64,000 nt of DNA, taken from the NCBI GenBank assembly GCA_016699405.1, contig CP064972.1, positions 2,821,501 to 2,885,500 on the forward strand. Direction: 5' to 3'. The translations under genes were made by a program, and so were the position numbers. The notes below the pieces were generated by a model. That model saw only the letters and a program-made list of their open reading frames with translations. It ran no database searches and was not told the origin of the DNA. This document shows, piece after piece, positions 16,545 to 26,306 of this stretch (its first letter is position 1; each line of letters starts with the position of its first letter). This stretch comes from Holophagales bacterium (GTDB lineage Bacteria; Acidobacteriota; Thermoanaerobaculia; Multivoradales; JAGPDF01).

Positions 16545-16940
16545 TCAGGCGAAGCTCAGCAACGGCTGGCCTTCGCGCACCGAGTCCCCGACGGCGACGA
16601 GCACGGCCGACACGCGCCCCTTGCCGGGTGCGGCGATCGAGGTCTTCATCTTCATCGTCTCGAGCACGAACACGAGCTGGTTCTCGTCGACGACGTCGCC
16701 GGGCTTGCAGCGGACTTCCAGCACGGTGCCGGCGACGGGCGACGCGAGCGCTCCCGCCTGGGCCGGTGGCGCGAGAGCCGGCGAGGCGGCCGCGGGGGTC
16801 AGCGGGGTGTAGGCGGCGCCGGGCGAGACGAAGGACTGTGGCGTCGGCAGCGCTTCCGGAGCGCCGACGCCGTCGGCGGGGTCGAGAATCTCGACGTCCA
16901 CCTCGTAGGCGACGTCGTTGACGGTGATCTTGAGCTTCAT
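16545..16940 (-). CDS. mmdC: Biotin carboxyl carrier subunit of the decarboxylase
   Basis: A 131-residue protein. A short N-terminal strand region (MKLKITVNDVAYEVDVE) is joined by a Pro/Ala-rich linker (residues about 25-65) to a biotinyl domain. The biotin attachment lysine is K97 in ETMKMKT; the usual alanine before MKM is threonine. It shuttles the carboxyl group from the carboxyltransferase to the membrane beta subunit. It lies 24 bases after the gamma/delta-type subunit gene. Confidence 0.92.
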   Translation of the reverse strand: MKLKITVNDVAYEVDVEILDPADGVGAPEALPTPQSFVSPGAAYTPLTPAAASPALAPPAQAGALASPVAGTVLEVRCKPGDVVDENQLVFVLETMKMKTSIAAPGKGRVSAVLVAVGDSVREGQPLLSFA

Positions 16941-16964
16941 GATGAGTTCTCCGGGCCCGGATCG

Positions 16965-17315
16965 TCAGGGCTTCGGCGCGTGAGTGGGGACGACGTGCGA
17001 GCCTTGCAGGACGGCTCGGCCGGTGACCGACCAGGGACTGGAGGGCAGGTCGGCGGCCGGCAACCGGCGCACACGGCGGATGCGAGAGCGCCCGACCGCG
17101 GCGGTAGCCGCCGCGGCGAGGAGGACGACGAGATGCTCCGGCAGGCCGGACGAGGAATCCGAGGCCGGGGTCGAAGCGACACGGGGGGTCCTGGCCCCCT
17201 GCGGCTGGAGCCGCAGGGCGTAGACCACGGCGACCGCCAGCAGCGTCAGCACGAGCCCGACGGCGGTGAACGCCACGAGCGCGAAGCCCGGTCCGAGAAG
17301 GGCGTTGAGGTTCAT
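16965..17315 (-). CDS. mmdD: OadG/MmdD-type membrane anchor subunit
   Basis: A 116-residue protein. An N-terminal membrane helix (FALVAFTAVGLVLTLLAVAVVY) is followed by a Ser/Thr/Pro-rich linker, a second apolar stretch (EHLVVLLAAAATAAVG) and a basic tail with SPWSVTGRAVLQG. This matches the sodium-pump decarboxylase gamma/delta family, which holds the carboxyltransferase to the membrane part. It follows mmdA after 11 bases. Confidence 0.82.
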   Translation of the reverse strand: MNLNALLGPGFALVAFTAVGLVLTLLAVAVVYALRLQPQGARTPRVASTPASDSSSGLPEHLVVLLAAAATAAVGRSRIRRVRRLPAADLPSSPWSVTGRAVLQGSHVVPTHAPKP

Positions 17316-17326
17316 GGCGCGCCCTC

Positions 17327-18877
17327 CTACATCGGGATCAGGCCGTGCTTCTTGTGCGGCCGCAGCTCGCGCTTCGAACGCAGGACCTCGAGGGCGCTCG
17401 CCAGGTAGAGCCGCGTCTCGGCCGGCTCGATGATCTCGTCGATCATGCCGCGTCCGGCGGCCACCCGCGGATCGGAAAACTGGGTGCGGTACTCGGCGAC
17501 ACGACGCTCGAGCTCGGCGCGTGGGTCGTCGGCCTGTTCGATCTCACGCCGGTTGAGCACGCGCACCGCGCCTTCGGCGCCCATCACGGCGATCTCGGCC
17601 GTCGGCCAGGCGCAGGCGCGGTCGGCTCCCATCGCCTTGGCGCACATCGCCAGGTAGGCGCCGCCGTAGGCCTTGCGGACGACCACCGTCATCTTCGGCA
17701 CTGTCGCCGCCGCGTAGGCGAAGAGCATCTTCGCCCCGTGGCGGATGATCCCGCCGAGCTCCTGGCGGATGCCCGGCAGGAACCCGGGGACGTCGACGAA
17801 GGTCACCAGCGGCAGATTGAAGGCGTTGCAGAAGCGGATGAAGCGCGAAGCCTTGTCGGAGGCGTCGATGTCGAGGGCGCCGGCGCGCACCATCGGCTGG
17901 TTGGCGACGATGCCGACGCTGCGACCCATCAGCCGCCCCAGGCCGATGACGAGATTCGACGCGTAGTCTGCCTGGATCTCGAGGAAGTCGCCGCGGTCGA
18001 CGGCACGGAGGATCACCTGCCGCATGTCGTACGGCTCGCGCGGATCGTCCGGGACCACCGACTCGAAGCCCGGGTCGGCGACGATCATCTCGTTGTGCTG
18101 CTCGCGCAGGAACGGCGCATCCTCGGTGTTGTTGCTTGGCAGGAACGAGAGGAGGCGTCGCGCCAGCGCCACCGCCGCCGCGTCGTCTTCGGCGACGAAA
18201 TGGACGACCCCGGAGACGCGCGAATGGGTGTCGACTCCGCCGAGCTCGTCGGCGGTGGTCTCTTCGCCGGTGACCTCCTTGATGACCGAAGGGCCGGTGA
18301 TGTAGAGCTGGCCGCGTCGCTCGACCTGGATGATGAAGTCGGTGAGCGCCGGCGAATAGGCGGCTCCACCGGCACAGGGACCGGCGACGATCGAGATCTG
18401 CGGCACGACGCCGGAGAGCAGGACGTTCCGATAGAAGACATGGCCGTAGCCGTCGAGCGCGTCGACTCCCTCCTGGATGCGCGCGCCCGCCCCGTCGTTG
18501 ACGAAGAGGAACGGATCGCCGGTCTTGAGGGCGGCGTCCATCACCTCGCAGATTTTGCGGGCGCCGGCCTCGCCGATCGAGCCGCCGGCGACGGTGAAGT
18601 CCTGGCTCGCCGCGTAGAGCGGGCGGCCATCGGTGAGACCGAGGCCGGTGACCACCCCTTCGCCCGGCAGCTCTCTGCCGGCGAGATCCGGGTGGTTCGA
18701 GCGGTGGCGGACATAGAGGTTCCACTCCTGGAAGGAGTTGGGGTCGAAGAGCATGGCGAGCCGCTCGCGGGCGGTGAGCTTGCCCGCGGCATGCTGTTTC
18801 TCGATGCGGTCGCGCCCGCCGCCGAGATAAAGGCGGGAGCGCTCCTCGCGAAGTTGGAGGATCGTCTCGTGGTTCAT
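17327..18877 (-). CDS. mmdA: Methylmalonyl-CoA decarboxylase alpha / acyl-CoA carboxyltransferase subunit
   Basis: A 516-residue carboxyltransferase of the PccB/MmdA family. It moves CO2 from (S)-methylmalonyl-CoA to biotin on MmdC, yielding propionyl-CoA. Signatures include KLTARERLAMLFDPNSF, the oxyanion-type AGPCAGGAAYSPAL, the second GG region VPGFLPGIRQELGG, and KAYGGAYLAMCAKAMG. The ATG at 18877 has TTGGAG upstream; a TTG three codons earlier is possible. It leads the operon mmdA-mmdD-mmdC-(41-residue gene)-mmdB-(65-residue gene). Alone it could be a propionyl-CoA carboxylase beta subunit; the pump genes decide the call. TACCCT at 18934-18939 (minus) is a candidate -10. Confidence 0.9.
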   Translation of the reverse strand: MNHETILQLREERSRLYLGGGRDRIEKQHAAGKLTARERLAMLFDPNSFQEWNLYVRHRSNHPDLAGRELPGEGVVTGLGLTDGRPLYAASQDFTVAGGSIGEAGARKICEVMDAALKTGDPFLFVNDGAGARIQEGVDALDGYGHVFYRNVLLSGVVPQISIVAGPCAGGAAYSPALTDFIIQVERRGQLYITGPSVIKEVTGEETTADELGGVDTHSRVSGVVHFVAEDDAAAVALARRLLSFLPSNNTEDAPFLREQHNEMIVADPGFESVVPDDPREPYDMRQVILRAVDRGDFLEIQADYASNLVIGLGRLMGRSVGIVANQPMVRAGALDIDASDKASRFIRFCNAFNLPLVTFVDVPGFLPGIRQELGGIIRHGAKMLFAYAAATVPKMTVVVRKAYGGAYLAMCAKAMGADRACAWPTAEIAVMGAEGAVRVLNRREIEQADDPRAELERRVAEYRTQFSDPRVAAGRGMIDEIIEPAETRLYLASALEVLRSKRELRPHKKHGLIPM

Positions 18878-19012
18878 GGGCTCCAAGGCGGTGAAGCGGA
18901 AGGTGGGCAGCTCGGTGGCCGCCGCACGTTTCCAGGGTAGCAGGCACCTTGCGGTGTCGCCCCGCGCGATCGGGTGGGAGCGCGCCCCGATCGCAGCTCA
19001 GCGAAATTTCGC

Positions 19013-20815
19013 CTAGCGTGCGGCGGCCGACGACGCGAGGACCGACACCACGCTCTCGCGGCTCAGCAGCTCGCCGAAGACATGCGGCGGCTGCCCGGGT
19101 CGGTAGAGCAGGTAGAACGGGATGCCGTAGCGGCCGTGCTCGGCGAGGAAGGCGCCGATCGCCGCGTCACGGTTGGTCCAGTCGGCCTTCATCGCGACGA
19201 CGTCGTGGCGTGCGAAGGCGTCGGCGACCTCGGCGGTACCGAGGACGACGCGCTCGTTCACCTTGCAGGTGAGGCACCAGTCGGCGGTCACGTCGACGAA
19301 CACCAGCCGTCCGGCGGCCGCCAGCTTCTCGGCCTCGGCGCGATCGAACTTCTTCCAGGCGATGCGGCCACCGGCAGCGCTTGCTCCGGTTTCGACCGCC
19401 GTGCGCGAGGCGGGCGTGGCCGTCGCGGCGAGCGCGATCGTCGACAGGCAGGCGGCGAGCATGCCGACGGCGGCGAGCCGCCGGCCGAGCGAGCCGGCGC
19501 GCGTGCGCGAGTGCAGCCAGGCTGCGAGCCCGAGGGCGAGCAGCACCAGCTCGACGGCGAGAACCCGCTCCGGCGAGATCTGTGCGGCCAGGACGTAGAG
19601 CAGCCAGACGGCGGCGCCGGCGAGCAGGAATCCCATGAAGCCCTTGAGCGTGTCCATCCAGACACCGGGCTTCGGCAGGAAGCGGGCGGTCCCGGGTGCC
19701 ACGGCAAGCAAGAGATAGGGTGCTGCCATTCCCAGTCCGACCGCCGTGAAGATGGCGAGCACGCCGCCCGCCGGCTGCGCCAGGGCGAACGACACCGCCG
19801 TGCCGAGGAACGGGGCGGAGCAAGGCGTCGCCATCAGGGTCGCGAAGAGCCCCGAGACGAAATGCCCCGCCGGTCCCTCTCCTCCGCCGGCTTCGCCGAG
19901 CCGAGCGAGGCGCTGTGGCAAGGGGACTTCGAAGAGCCCCCAGAGGTTGAGCGAGAAGAGCGCCACCACGGCGACGAGGAAGGCGACGAAGCCCGGTTCC
20001 TGGAACTGCACCCCCCAGCCCACGGCGCTGCCGGCGGCCCGCGCAGCGATCGCGGCGAGAGCCAGGGCCCAGAAGGAGGCCAGGATGCCGAGCGCCGTGG
20101 CCAGTCCGCCGGCGGCGACCTCGCGCCGTCCGGCGCTCGCGCTGCGCACCAGACCGAAGAGCTTGAGCGAGAGCACCGGCAACACGCACGGCATCGCGTT
20201 GAGGATCAGCCCGCCGAGCAGCGCGGCGAAGAGCATCCCCGCGAGTCCGACCTTCGGCACGGCGACCGCCGGGGTCTCGCCGCCCGGCGAGATCGGCTGG
20301 CTGGAGGAGAAGGCCGGATCCGTCGCTCCTCCTTCGCCGATCCGCAGGGTCAACGACGCCTCGGCCTCGAGCGGTTGGATGCAGGTGCGGTCGTCGCAGG
20401 CCTGGTACTCGAGCGTCGCGGTCACGGGGATCTCTCCCGCCGCATCCGCCGGCACGACGAGCTCGGCAAGGATTCGCGCCTCGCCCTCGTAGACGGCGAT
20501 CGGCTGCTCGACGAAGCCGGCCTTCCAGAGCTTCGGCTCCGGGTAGCTCACCGTCGGCGCGGACCATCCGGCGGGCAGACGAACCGTAAGCACGGTCGGA
20601 ATCAGATAGTCGAACGTCGGGCGGTTCGACTGGACGTGCCAGCCGTGCTCGATCGTCACTCGGGCCACGATGCGCGCGGTCTCGCCGGGCCGATAGGCGG
20701 TGCGTTGCGCCGCCAGCCGGAGGCTCGCTTTGGGTGTGGGGGCGGCGCTGACGGGAGCGACCAGAACGAGGCCGAGCAGGCCTCCGAGCAACGAGCGGCG
20801 CGTGCGATCGAACAT
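19013..20815 (-). CDS. DsbD-like thiol:disulfide interchange protein
   Basis: A 600-residue membrane protein that carries electrons from cytoplasmic thioredoxin to periplasmic thiols. Order: signal peptide; periplasmic domain (about 30-175) with Cys pair DDRTCIQ; eight-helix CcdA-like core with the redox cysteines in NAMPCVLPVLSLK and MATPCSAPFLGTA; and a C-terminal thioredoxin domain with DWCLTCKVNE. The ATG at 20815 has GAGG upstream. The thioredoxin-like gene precedes it by 26 bases on the same strand, so the two form a redox pair. Confidence 0.9.
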   Translation of the reverse strand: MFDRTRRSLLGGLLGLVLVAPVSAAPTPKASLRLAAQRTAYRPGETARIVARVTIEHGWHVQSNRPTFDYLIPTVLTVRLPAGWSAPTVSYPEPKLWKAGFVEQPIAVYEGEARILAELVVPADAAGEIPVTATLEYQACDDRTCIQPLEAEASLTLRIGEGGATDPAFSSSQPISPGGETPAVAVPKVGLAGMLFAALLGGLILNAMPCVLPVLSLKLFGLVRSASAGRREVAAGGLATALGILASFWALALAAIAARAAGSAVGWGVQFQEPGFVAFLVAVVALFSLNLWGLFEVPLPQRLARLGEAGGGEGPAGHFVSGLFATLMATPCSAPFLGTAVSFALAQPAGGVLAIFTAVGLGMAAPYLLLAVAPGTARFLPKPGVWMDTLKGFMGFLLAGAAVWLLYVLAAQISPERVLAVELVLLALGLAAWLHSRTRAGSLGRRLAAVGMLAACLSTIALAATATPASRTAVETGASAAGGRIAWKKFDRAEAEKLAAAGRLVFVDVTADWCLTCKVNERVVLGTAEVADAFARHDVVAMKADWTNRDAAIGAFLAEHGRYGIPFYLLYRPGQPPHVFGELLSRESVVSVLASSAAAR

Positions 20816-20841
20816 GGCTGAACCTCGGGAAGCAAGGCGGG

Positions 20842-21774
20842 CTAGACGCAGTGTGGGCGGCCGTCCAGGCGCAGGAGGCGCAACAGATTCCGCGCCTTCG
20901 TCGTGTCGGCGCTCTCCGGGTAGTCGCGCAGGAAGCTCTCCAGGACGGACTTGGCGGCCGCACACGCGCCACGATCCTGTTCGAGGTAGAAGCGGAGCAG
21001 ATCGATGCGTTCGAGCAGCTCGCGGTCCGACCCTGCGGTCGCTTCCTTCCTCGCGTCGCCGAGCTCGCGGTCGGCGGCGGCGAAATCGCCAGCCAGCCTC
21101 AGCGCGTCGGCGAGCATGTAGCGCGTCCACCGTCGGGCCGACTCCGGCGGATCGGCGGCGAGCAGCTCGCGATAGAGGAGCGCTGCCCGGCGGCCGTCGC
21201 CGCGCTCGTGGAACTCGCCGACCAGCTTCTGGAACAGCTCGCGATCGGAGCGGAACGAGCCCGCCTCGAAGGCGGAGACCAGTCCGCGCCAGGTCTCGAC
21301 TTCCCGCTCGATCCGCTCGACGAGCGCATCGGCCGTGAGGTATCCCTCGATGGCGCCGACCCGCGCCTGGTGAGAGTCGAGCACGAGGATCGTCGGCAGG
21401 TTCGGTGCGTTGAAGCGGTCGCGAAACGCGCTTCCTTCGCCGCCGTCCTCGACGTCGACACGCAGCAGCACGAAGCGCGACGAGAGCTCGCGGAAGCGAG
21501 CGGTCGAGAAGACCTGCTCGTCCATCGTGTGGCACCAGGAGCACCAGTCGGCAAAGAGATCGACGATCACCAGCTTGCCGCTCTTCTCGGCGAGCTCGAA
21601 GGCCGGAGCGATCTGGCGAACCCAGCTCACGGGCGCCGTCGGAGCGGGCGTCGGAGCCGGCGCCGATTGCGCCGTGGCCGGGGTCGGCGACGCGGCGACG
21701 CCGGGCGACGCCGAAGCGGACAAGGCAAGCGCGGCGAGCAGATTGCGGAGGGTGCGGCGGACTCGTGGATGCAT
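20842..21774 (-). CDS. Exported thioredoxin-fold protein with TPR-like C-terminus
   Basis: A 310-residue protein. It has a signal peptide (LLAALALSASASPGVAAS), an Ala/Pro/Thr linker, a thioredoxin domain with DLFADWCSWCHTMDEQVF (active site CSWC) and NLPTILVLDS, and a helical C-terminal half with TPR-like units (ALLYRELLAADPPESA, CAAAKSVLESFLRDYPES). It is probably a periplasmic reductase or isomerase that receives electrons from the DsbD-like protein encoded next. Substrate unknown. Confidence 0.84.
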   Translation of the reverse strand: MHPRVRRTLRNLLAALALSASASPGVAASPTPATAQSAPAPTPAPTAPVSWVRQIAPAFELAEKSGKLVIVDLFADWCSWCHTMDEQVFSTARFRELSSRFVLLRVDVEDGGEGSAFRDRFNAPNLPTILVLDSHQARVGAIEGYLTADALVERIEREVETWRGLVSAFEAGSFRSDRELFQKLVGEFHERGDGRRAALLYRELLAADPPESARRWTRYMLADALRLAGDFAAADRELGDARKEATAGSDRELLERIDLLRFYLEQDRGACAAAKSVLESFLRDYPESADTTKARNLLRLLRLDGRPHCV

Positions 21775-21829
21775 CGCGCCGAAGGTCTCGAGAGGTGCGC
21801 CGCGACACGGCGCGTTCGGCGCGCGATGA

Positions 21830-21835
21830 TAGCAT
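21830..21835 (+). promoter_or_regulatory. TANNNT element, probable leaderless promoter
   Basis: TAGCAT ends 7 bases before the aminotransferase ATG at 21843, and there is no Shine-Dalgarno sequence between them. Confidence 0.5.
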
Positions 21836-21842
21836 TTCGGCG

Positions 21843-23024
21843 ATGCGGCTTACCGCAAGAGCGATGCGTCTCGGCGAGTCGGCGACGATGCGCGTGGCGC
21901 GCCGGGCTGCCGAGCTGCGCGCCCAGGGACACGACATCGTCGACTTCGGACCGGGTGAGCCCGACTTTCCGTCGCCACCTTCGGCAGTGGAGGAGGCCGC
22001 CGCTGCGCTCGCCGCCGGGTTCACCCGCTACACCGCGGCGGACGGAATTCCCGAGCTGCGCCGCGCTCTCGCCGAGCGCTATCACGCCCAGCACGGGGCG
22101 CCCTGGGATCTCGATCAGGTCGTCGTCACCGCCGGCGCCAAGCAGGCGCTCTTCGAGCTCGCCCTGGCGCTGTTCGACGACGAGCACGACGTGGTGCTCA
22201 ACACGCCCTGCTGGGTGAGCTTCCCCGAGCAGGTCCGCTTCGCCGGGTCCCGCGTCGTCTCGGTACCGCTCGACGGAGGGGATGGCTTTCGGATTCACGC
22301 CGGGCCGATCCTCGCGGCGCTCGGCGAGCGCACGCGGGCGGTGATCCTCAATTCGCCGGGCAATCCGACCGGTGGCATCGTCACGGGCGACGAACTGCGC
22401 CGCATCGTCGAGGGTTGTGCCTCTCGTGGCGTGGTGGTGATCGCCGACGAGACCTACGAGCGCTTCGTGTATCACGCCGATGGGCATGCGAGCGCGGCGC
22501 GGCTCGCCGCCGAGTTCCCGGAGACCGTGGTGGTGGTCGGCTCGTTCTCGAAGAGCTACGCGATGACCGGATGGCGTCTCGGCTATTGCCTGGCGCCACG
22601 GCCGATCGCCAAGGCCGTCGTGCGTATCCAGAGCCACGCGTCGTCGAACCCGAACTCCTTCGCCATGCGAGGAGCTCTGGCGGCGCTCGAGCACGGCGAG
22701 CCGCACGTCGCGGCGATGATCGCCGAGTATCGCGGACGTCGCGACCTGGTGGCCGAGCGGCTCTGCGCCCTTCCCGGCGTACGCTGCACTCCTCCCGACG
22801 GGGCGTTCCTGGTCTTCCCGGACGTCTCGGCGATCTACGGCGAGGGTCTGTGCGGCTCGGCGGCGTTCGCCGAGCGCCTGCTCGAGGAGGAGGGCGTCGC
22901 GGTCGTGCCCGGCGAGGCGTTCGGCGACGACCGTCACATTCGCATTTCGTACGCCTGCTCGCGCGAGCGGCTGGCGACCGGCCTGACGCGGCTGGCCGAG
23001 TTCGTCACCTCCCGCGCCCGATGA
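21843..23024 (+). CDS. Class I/II PLP-dependent aminotransferase (AspC-like)
   Basis: A 393-residue fold-type I enzyme close to aspartate aminotransferase subgroup I-gamma. Landmarks: FGPGEPDFPSP, RYTAADGIPELR, the cofactor loop TAGAKQAL, NSPGNPTGG, DETYERFVY, and the PLP lysine K237 in SFSKSYAMTGWRLGY, with the substrate-binding arginine in HIRISYAC. It should transfer amino groups between aspartate or a similar amino acid and 2-oxoglutarate. Exact substrate is not decidable. It diverges from the thioredoxin-like gene and appears leaderless. Confidence 0.9.
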   Translation: MRLTARAMRLGESATMRVARRAAELRAQGHDIVDFGPGEPDFPSPPSAVEEAAAALAAGFTRYTAADGIPELRRALAERYHAQHGAPWDLDQVVVTAGAKQALFELALALFDDEHDVVLNTPCWVSFPEQVRFAGSRVVSVPLDGGDGFRIHAGPILAALGERTRAVILNSPGNPTGGIVTGDELRRIVEGCASRGVVVIADETYERFVYHADGHASAARLAAEFPETVVVVGSFSKSYAMTGWRLGYCLAPRPIAKAVVRIQSHASSNPNSFAMRGALAALEHGEPHVAAMIAEYRGRRDLVAERLCALPGVRCTPPDGAFLVFPDVSAIYGEGLCGSAAFAERLLEEEGVAVVPGEAFGDDRHIRISYACSRERLATGLTRLAEFVTSRAR

Positions 23025-23096
23025 TGAGTCCCCGCCGCCTGCGGCTCGCACGGCGGGTCGTGGGGGCTCTCGACCTCCCCGGAAGGAGATCCCGCC

Positions 23097-24239
23097 TTGG
23101 CGAATGAACCGTTGTCGAACCGAGCAGGGCGCCGCGACGGCGCAGATCCTGCCTCGGCCTGGGCCCTGCGGATCGGGACCGCGCTGGGAATCCCGATCCG
23201 TCTGCACTTCACCTTCCTGCTGATCCTGGTCTGGTTCGGCGTGCGGTCGATGCAACAGGGAGAGACGTTCCTCTCCGGCCTTGCCTTCGCCGCCATGCTG
23301 TTCGGCTGCGTCCTGCTCCACGAGCTCGGGCATGCCGCGGTGGCGCGAATCTACGGCGTGAAGACGCGCGAGATCGTGCTCTATCCGATCGGCGGCGTGG
23401 CGCGGATGGAGAGCATGCCGTCGGGCAAGGCCGAGCTGCTCATCGCCGTAGCTGGCCCCGCAGTCAACCTCGCTCTGGCTGGAATGCTCTTCGGCGTGAT
23501 GATCTCCATGCAGATCGCCATGCCGGCGAGCGCGGCGGAGATGCTGTCGGGCAGCTCGGTGGTCGTCGAGCTGTGGATCCTCAACCTCGTCCTCTGCTTC
23601 TTCAATCTCGTCCCGGCCTTCCCGATGGACGGCGGTCGTATCCTGCGGGCGACGCTCACCCTCTTCATGCCGGAGGAGAAGTCGACGGCGATCGCCGCGC
23701 TCGTCGGGCAGGGCTTTGCCATCCTCTTTGGCGCGATCGGCCTGTTTTCCGGCAACTTCATGCTGCTGTTCGTCGCCTTCTTCGTCTTCCTGGGAGCCGC
23801 GCAGGAGGCGGCGTTTCACCGGAGTCGCGCGGCCGTCGCCGGACTGACGGCGCGCGACGCGATGGTGACGCGTTTCGAAGTCCTCGCGCCGCAGGATTCC
23901 CTCGGCCGCGCCGCCGAGCTGCTGTTGGCGACGCACCAGCACGACTTTCCGGTGGTCGACGCCTGGGGTCGCGTCGCCGGGATCCTCTCGCGCGGCGGTC
24001 TCCTCGAGGCCTTGGCGCGCGCTGGGCGCGAGTCGGCGGTGCTCGACGTGATGGAGCGCGAGGTGGTCGCCGTGCCGCCGGACGCGCCGCTCGAGGAGGT
24101 GCTCAAGCTCCTCCAGTCGCGCCCGTCCGGTCCGATCCTCGTCTTCGAGGAGGGGCGGTTGCTCGGCATGGTGACGTTCGAGAATCTCGCCGAGCTCATC
24201 GAGATCTCGCGCCGTCTCCACACGCCGCGTCCCTCCTAG
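23097..24239 (+). CDS. Site-2 protease (M50) with C-terminal CBS pair
   Basis: A 380-residue intramembrane zinc metalloprotease. The HELGH motif is in CVLLHELGHAAVAR, the third ligand is in NLVPAFPMDGGRILRA, and there are about six membrane helices. Residues about 245-375 hold two CBS domains (LTARDAMVTRFEVL, VLDVMEREVVAVPP), which often sense adenine nucleotides. It probably releases membrane-bound regulators. TTG start at 23097 with GGAAGGAG upstream. It follows the aminotransferase by 72 bases. Confidence 0.88.
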   Translation: MANEPLSNRAGRRDGADPASAWALRIGTALGIPIRLHFTFLLILVWFGVRSMQQGETFLSGLAFAAMLFGCVLLHELGHAAVARIYGVKTREIVLYPIGGVARMESMPSGKAELLIAVAGPAVNLALAGMLFGVMISMQIAMPASAAEMLSGSSVVVELWILNLVLCFFNLVPAFPMDGGRILRATLTLFMPEEKSTAIAALVGQGFAILFGAIGLFSGNFMLLFVAFFVFLGAAQEAAFHRSRAAVAGLTARDAMVTRFEVLAPQDSLGRAAELLLATHQHDFPVVDAWGRVAGILSRGGLLEALARAGRESAVLDVMEREVVAVPPDAPLEEVLKLLQSRPSGPILVFEEGRLLGMVTFENLAELIEISRRLHTPRPS

Positions 24240-24289
24240 GCGTGCCTCGCTCGCGGCGCTCCGGTGAAGTCCGGACCGCCCGCTCCGCC

Positions 24290-24760
24290 TCAGGCCTCGG
24301 GAATCGCCGGCGGCGGCGTCTTCGGCCGTTCGCGCCGGCTCGGAAAGCCGATGGCCGTGGGGTGACTCTTGAGATCCTCGAGCGACGTCGTCCGCAGTCG
24401 GTGGAGGAACGAGTTCAGCGAGTGCTTCCAGGTGTGGTGGAGCGGGCAGGCCGTCTCGTCCGAGCAGACCTTCTGACCGAGGACGCAGAGCCGCCGCGCG
24501 CCGAGCTTGTCGAACGGCTCGACGATCTCGAAGAGCGAAAGGCGCTCGGGATTGCGCGCCAGACGAAAGCCGCCGTTGCGGCCACGCTGGCTCTCGAGCA
24601 CGCCCTCTCCGGCGAGGGTCTGCAGGATCTTGGCGAGGAACGGGAACGGGATGTCGAGGTCGGCGGCGATCTGCCGCGCGAGCACCCACGGGGCGCGGTC
24701 CTCGCGCTGACCAAGGTAGGCAAGGGCACGGATGGCGTACTCCGAGCTACGTGAGAGCAT
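24290..24760 (-). CDS. Rrf2 family regulator with IscR-like Fe-S ligands
   Basis: A 156-residue winged-helix regulator. The N-terminus MLSRSSEYAIRALAYL and the wing SQRGRNGGFRLAR are typical of Rrf2. Cysteines C92, C99 and C105 (spacing CX6CX5C) with His108 form a likely [2Fe-2S] ligand set like that of IscR. It is read away from the 2-oxoacid:ferredoxin oxidoreductase operon, and a palindrome lies between them, so it probably controls that operon according to Fe-S, oxygen or NO status. AGGAGG precedes the ATG. Confidence 0.9.
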   Translation of the reverse strand: MLSRSSEYAIRALAYLGQREDRAPWVLARQIAADLDIPFPFLAKILQTLAGEGVLESQRGRNGGFRLARNPERLSLFEIVEPFDKLGARRLCVLGQKVCSDETACPLHHTWKHSLNSFLHRLRTTSLEDLKSHPTAIGFPSRRERPKTPPPAIPEA

Positions 24761-24909
24761 GGCAGGATCCTCCTGCGGTCATCCTACCCTAAACCTAAAA
24801 AAAGAAATTTATATCCGTTTATCGGATTAGTGGTATCCTCTTTTCGCACAGGCGGGCCCACCGCCGCAGAGCCTCTCGTCCCGGCGGAGCCCGAAAGGAG
24901 GCGGAACCG
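24761..24909. promoter_or_regulatory. AT-rich divergent promoter region with palindrome
   Basis: This 149-base region is the most AT-rich in the first half of the window. At 24813-24827 it has a perfect palindrome, ATCCG-TTTAT-CGGAT, a plausible Rrf2 binding site. TATCCT at 24834-24839 could be the rightward -10, and TAGGAT on the minus strand at 24781-24786 the leftward one. A bound regulator would sit next to the rightward promoter. GAAAGGAGG is the ribosome site before 24910. Confidence 0.6.
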
Positions 24910-26306
24910 ATGTCCCAACTCGCAGAACGTCCCAAGCCGTTCGTCTTCCCTGAGTACTGCAAGGGATGCGGACGCTGCATCGACGTTTGCTCGAAGCACT
25001 GCATTTCGCTCGGCAGCGAAATCAACCCGCAAACCGGCCTGATCCCGATCGTCCTCGACCTCGAGGCGTGCAACGGGTGCGGCCTCTGCATCACCGCCTG
25101 TCCGGAGCCGTTCGGGCTCCAGGCGCAGGCGCCCGGCGAAGACTACGAGCTGCAGGACCCCGCGGCGCTCTTCGGTGCACGACACCACGAGGCGCCGCAA
25201 CCGGTCGACCTGCCGGCCGAATGGGTGCCCGTGCCGGAGGTCGCCCCGCTGGTGGTCAAGGGCAACTACGCGGCGGCGATCGGCGCCCTTCTCGCCGGTT
25301 GCCGGCACGTCTATGGCTACCCGATCACGCCGTCGACGGAAGGCGCCGAGCTGATGGCCAAGCTCCTGCCCAAGCTCGACGGCGTCTTCCTGCAGGCGGT
25401 TTCGGAAGTGGCGACCGTGAACATCATGTACGGCTGCGGCGGTGCCGGGCTTCCCTGCCTGACCTTCACCTCGTCGCCGGGCTTCAGCCTGATGCTCGAA
25501 GGCATCTCCTACATGATCGGTGCGGAGGTCCCGGGGGTCTTCGTCAACGTCATGCGCGGCGGTCCGGGCCTCGGCAACATCGCGCCGGAGCAGTCGGACA
25601 TCAAGCTCGCCTGCCGCGGGCTCGGCCACGGCAACACCCACGCCATCACGCTCGCCCCGGCGACGCCGCAGGAGATGCTCGACCTGTCGATGCTCGCCTT
25701 CGAGCTCTCGTTCAAGTACCGCAACCCGGTGGTCATCGCGAGCGACGGCTATCTCGGTCAGATGACCGGGCGGGTGAATCTGCCGAAGAAGATGGTGCGT
25801 CCGGGGCTCCCGGCCTGGGCGGTGTACGGGGACAAGATGCACCGCGGCAACCTCATCTGCTCGATCTACCTCTCGGAAGCCGAGCTCGAAGAGCACAACC
25901 GTCACCTGATCGACAAGTACGCTCGGATCACCGCCGCCGAACAGCGGGCCGACCTCTTCCACTGCGGCGACGCCGAGACCCTGGTCATCGCCTGCACGAC
26001 GCCCGCCCAGATGGCCAAGGGTGCGGTGCAGGAGCTGCGGCAGATGGGGATCAAGGCGGGGCTCTTCCGTCCGATCACCCTCTGGCCGTTCCCCATCCAG
26101 CACCTGCTGCCGCTGCTCAAGCGCGTCGAGCGGATCGTCGTCGTCGAGGCGAGTCACGGTCAGCTCGAGGACGAGCTGCGCCTTGCCCTCTCCAACGCCG
26201 GTGTCTTCCGGCCGCCGCTGATCGAGCACGTGCGCCACTACGGCGGCATGCTCCCGTCCCAGTCCGAGATCGTCCACCAGGTGCTCGCCGCTGAAGAGGT
26301 GGCCTC

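Noticed and set aside
17327..18877. Propionyl-CoA carboxylase beta subunit as the primary call for mmdA
   Set aside because: No biotin carboxylase gene is present, and the downstream genes are Na+-pump subunits.
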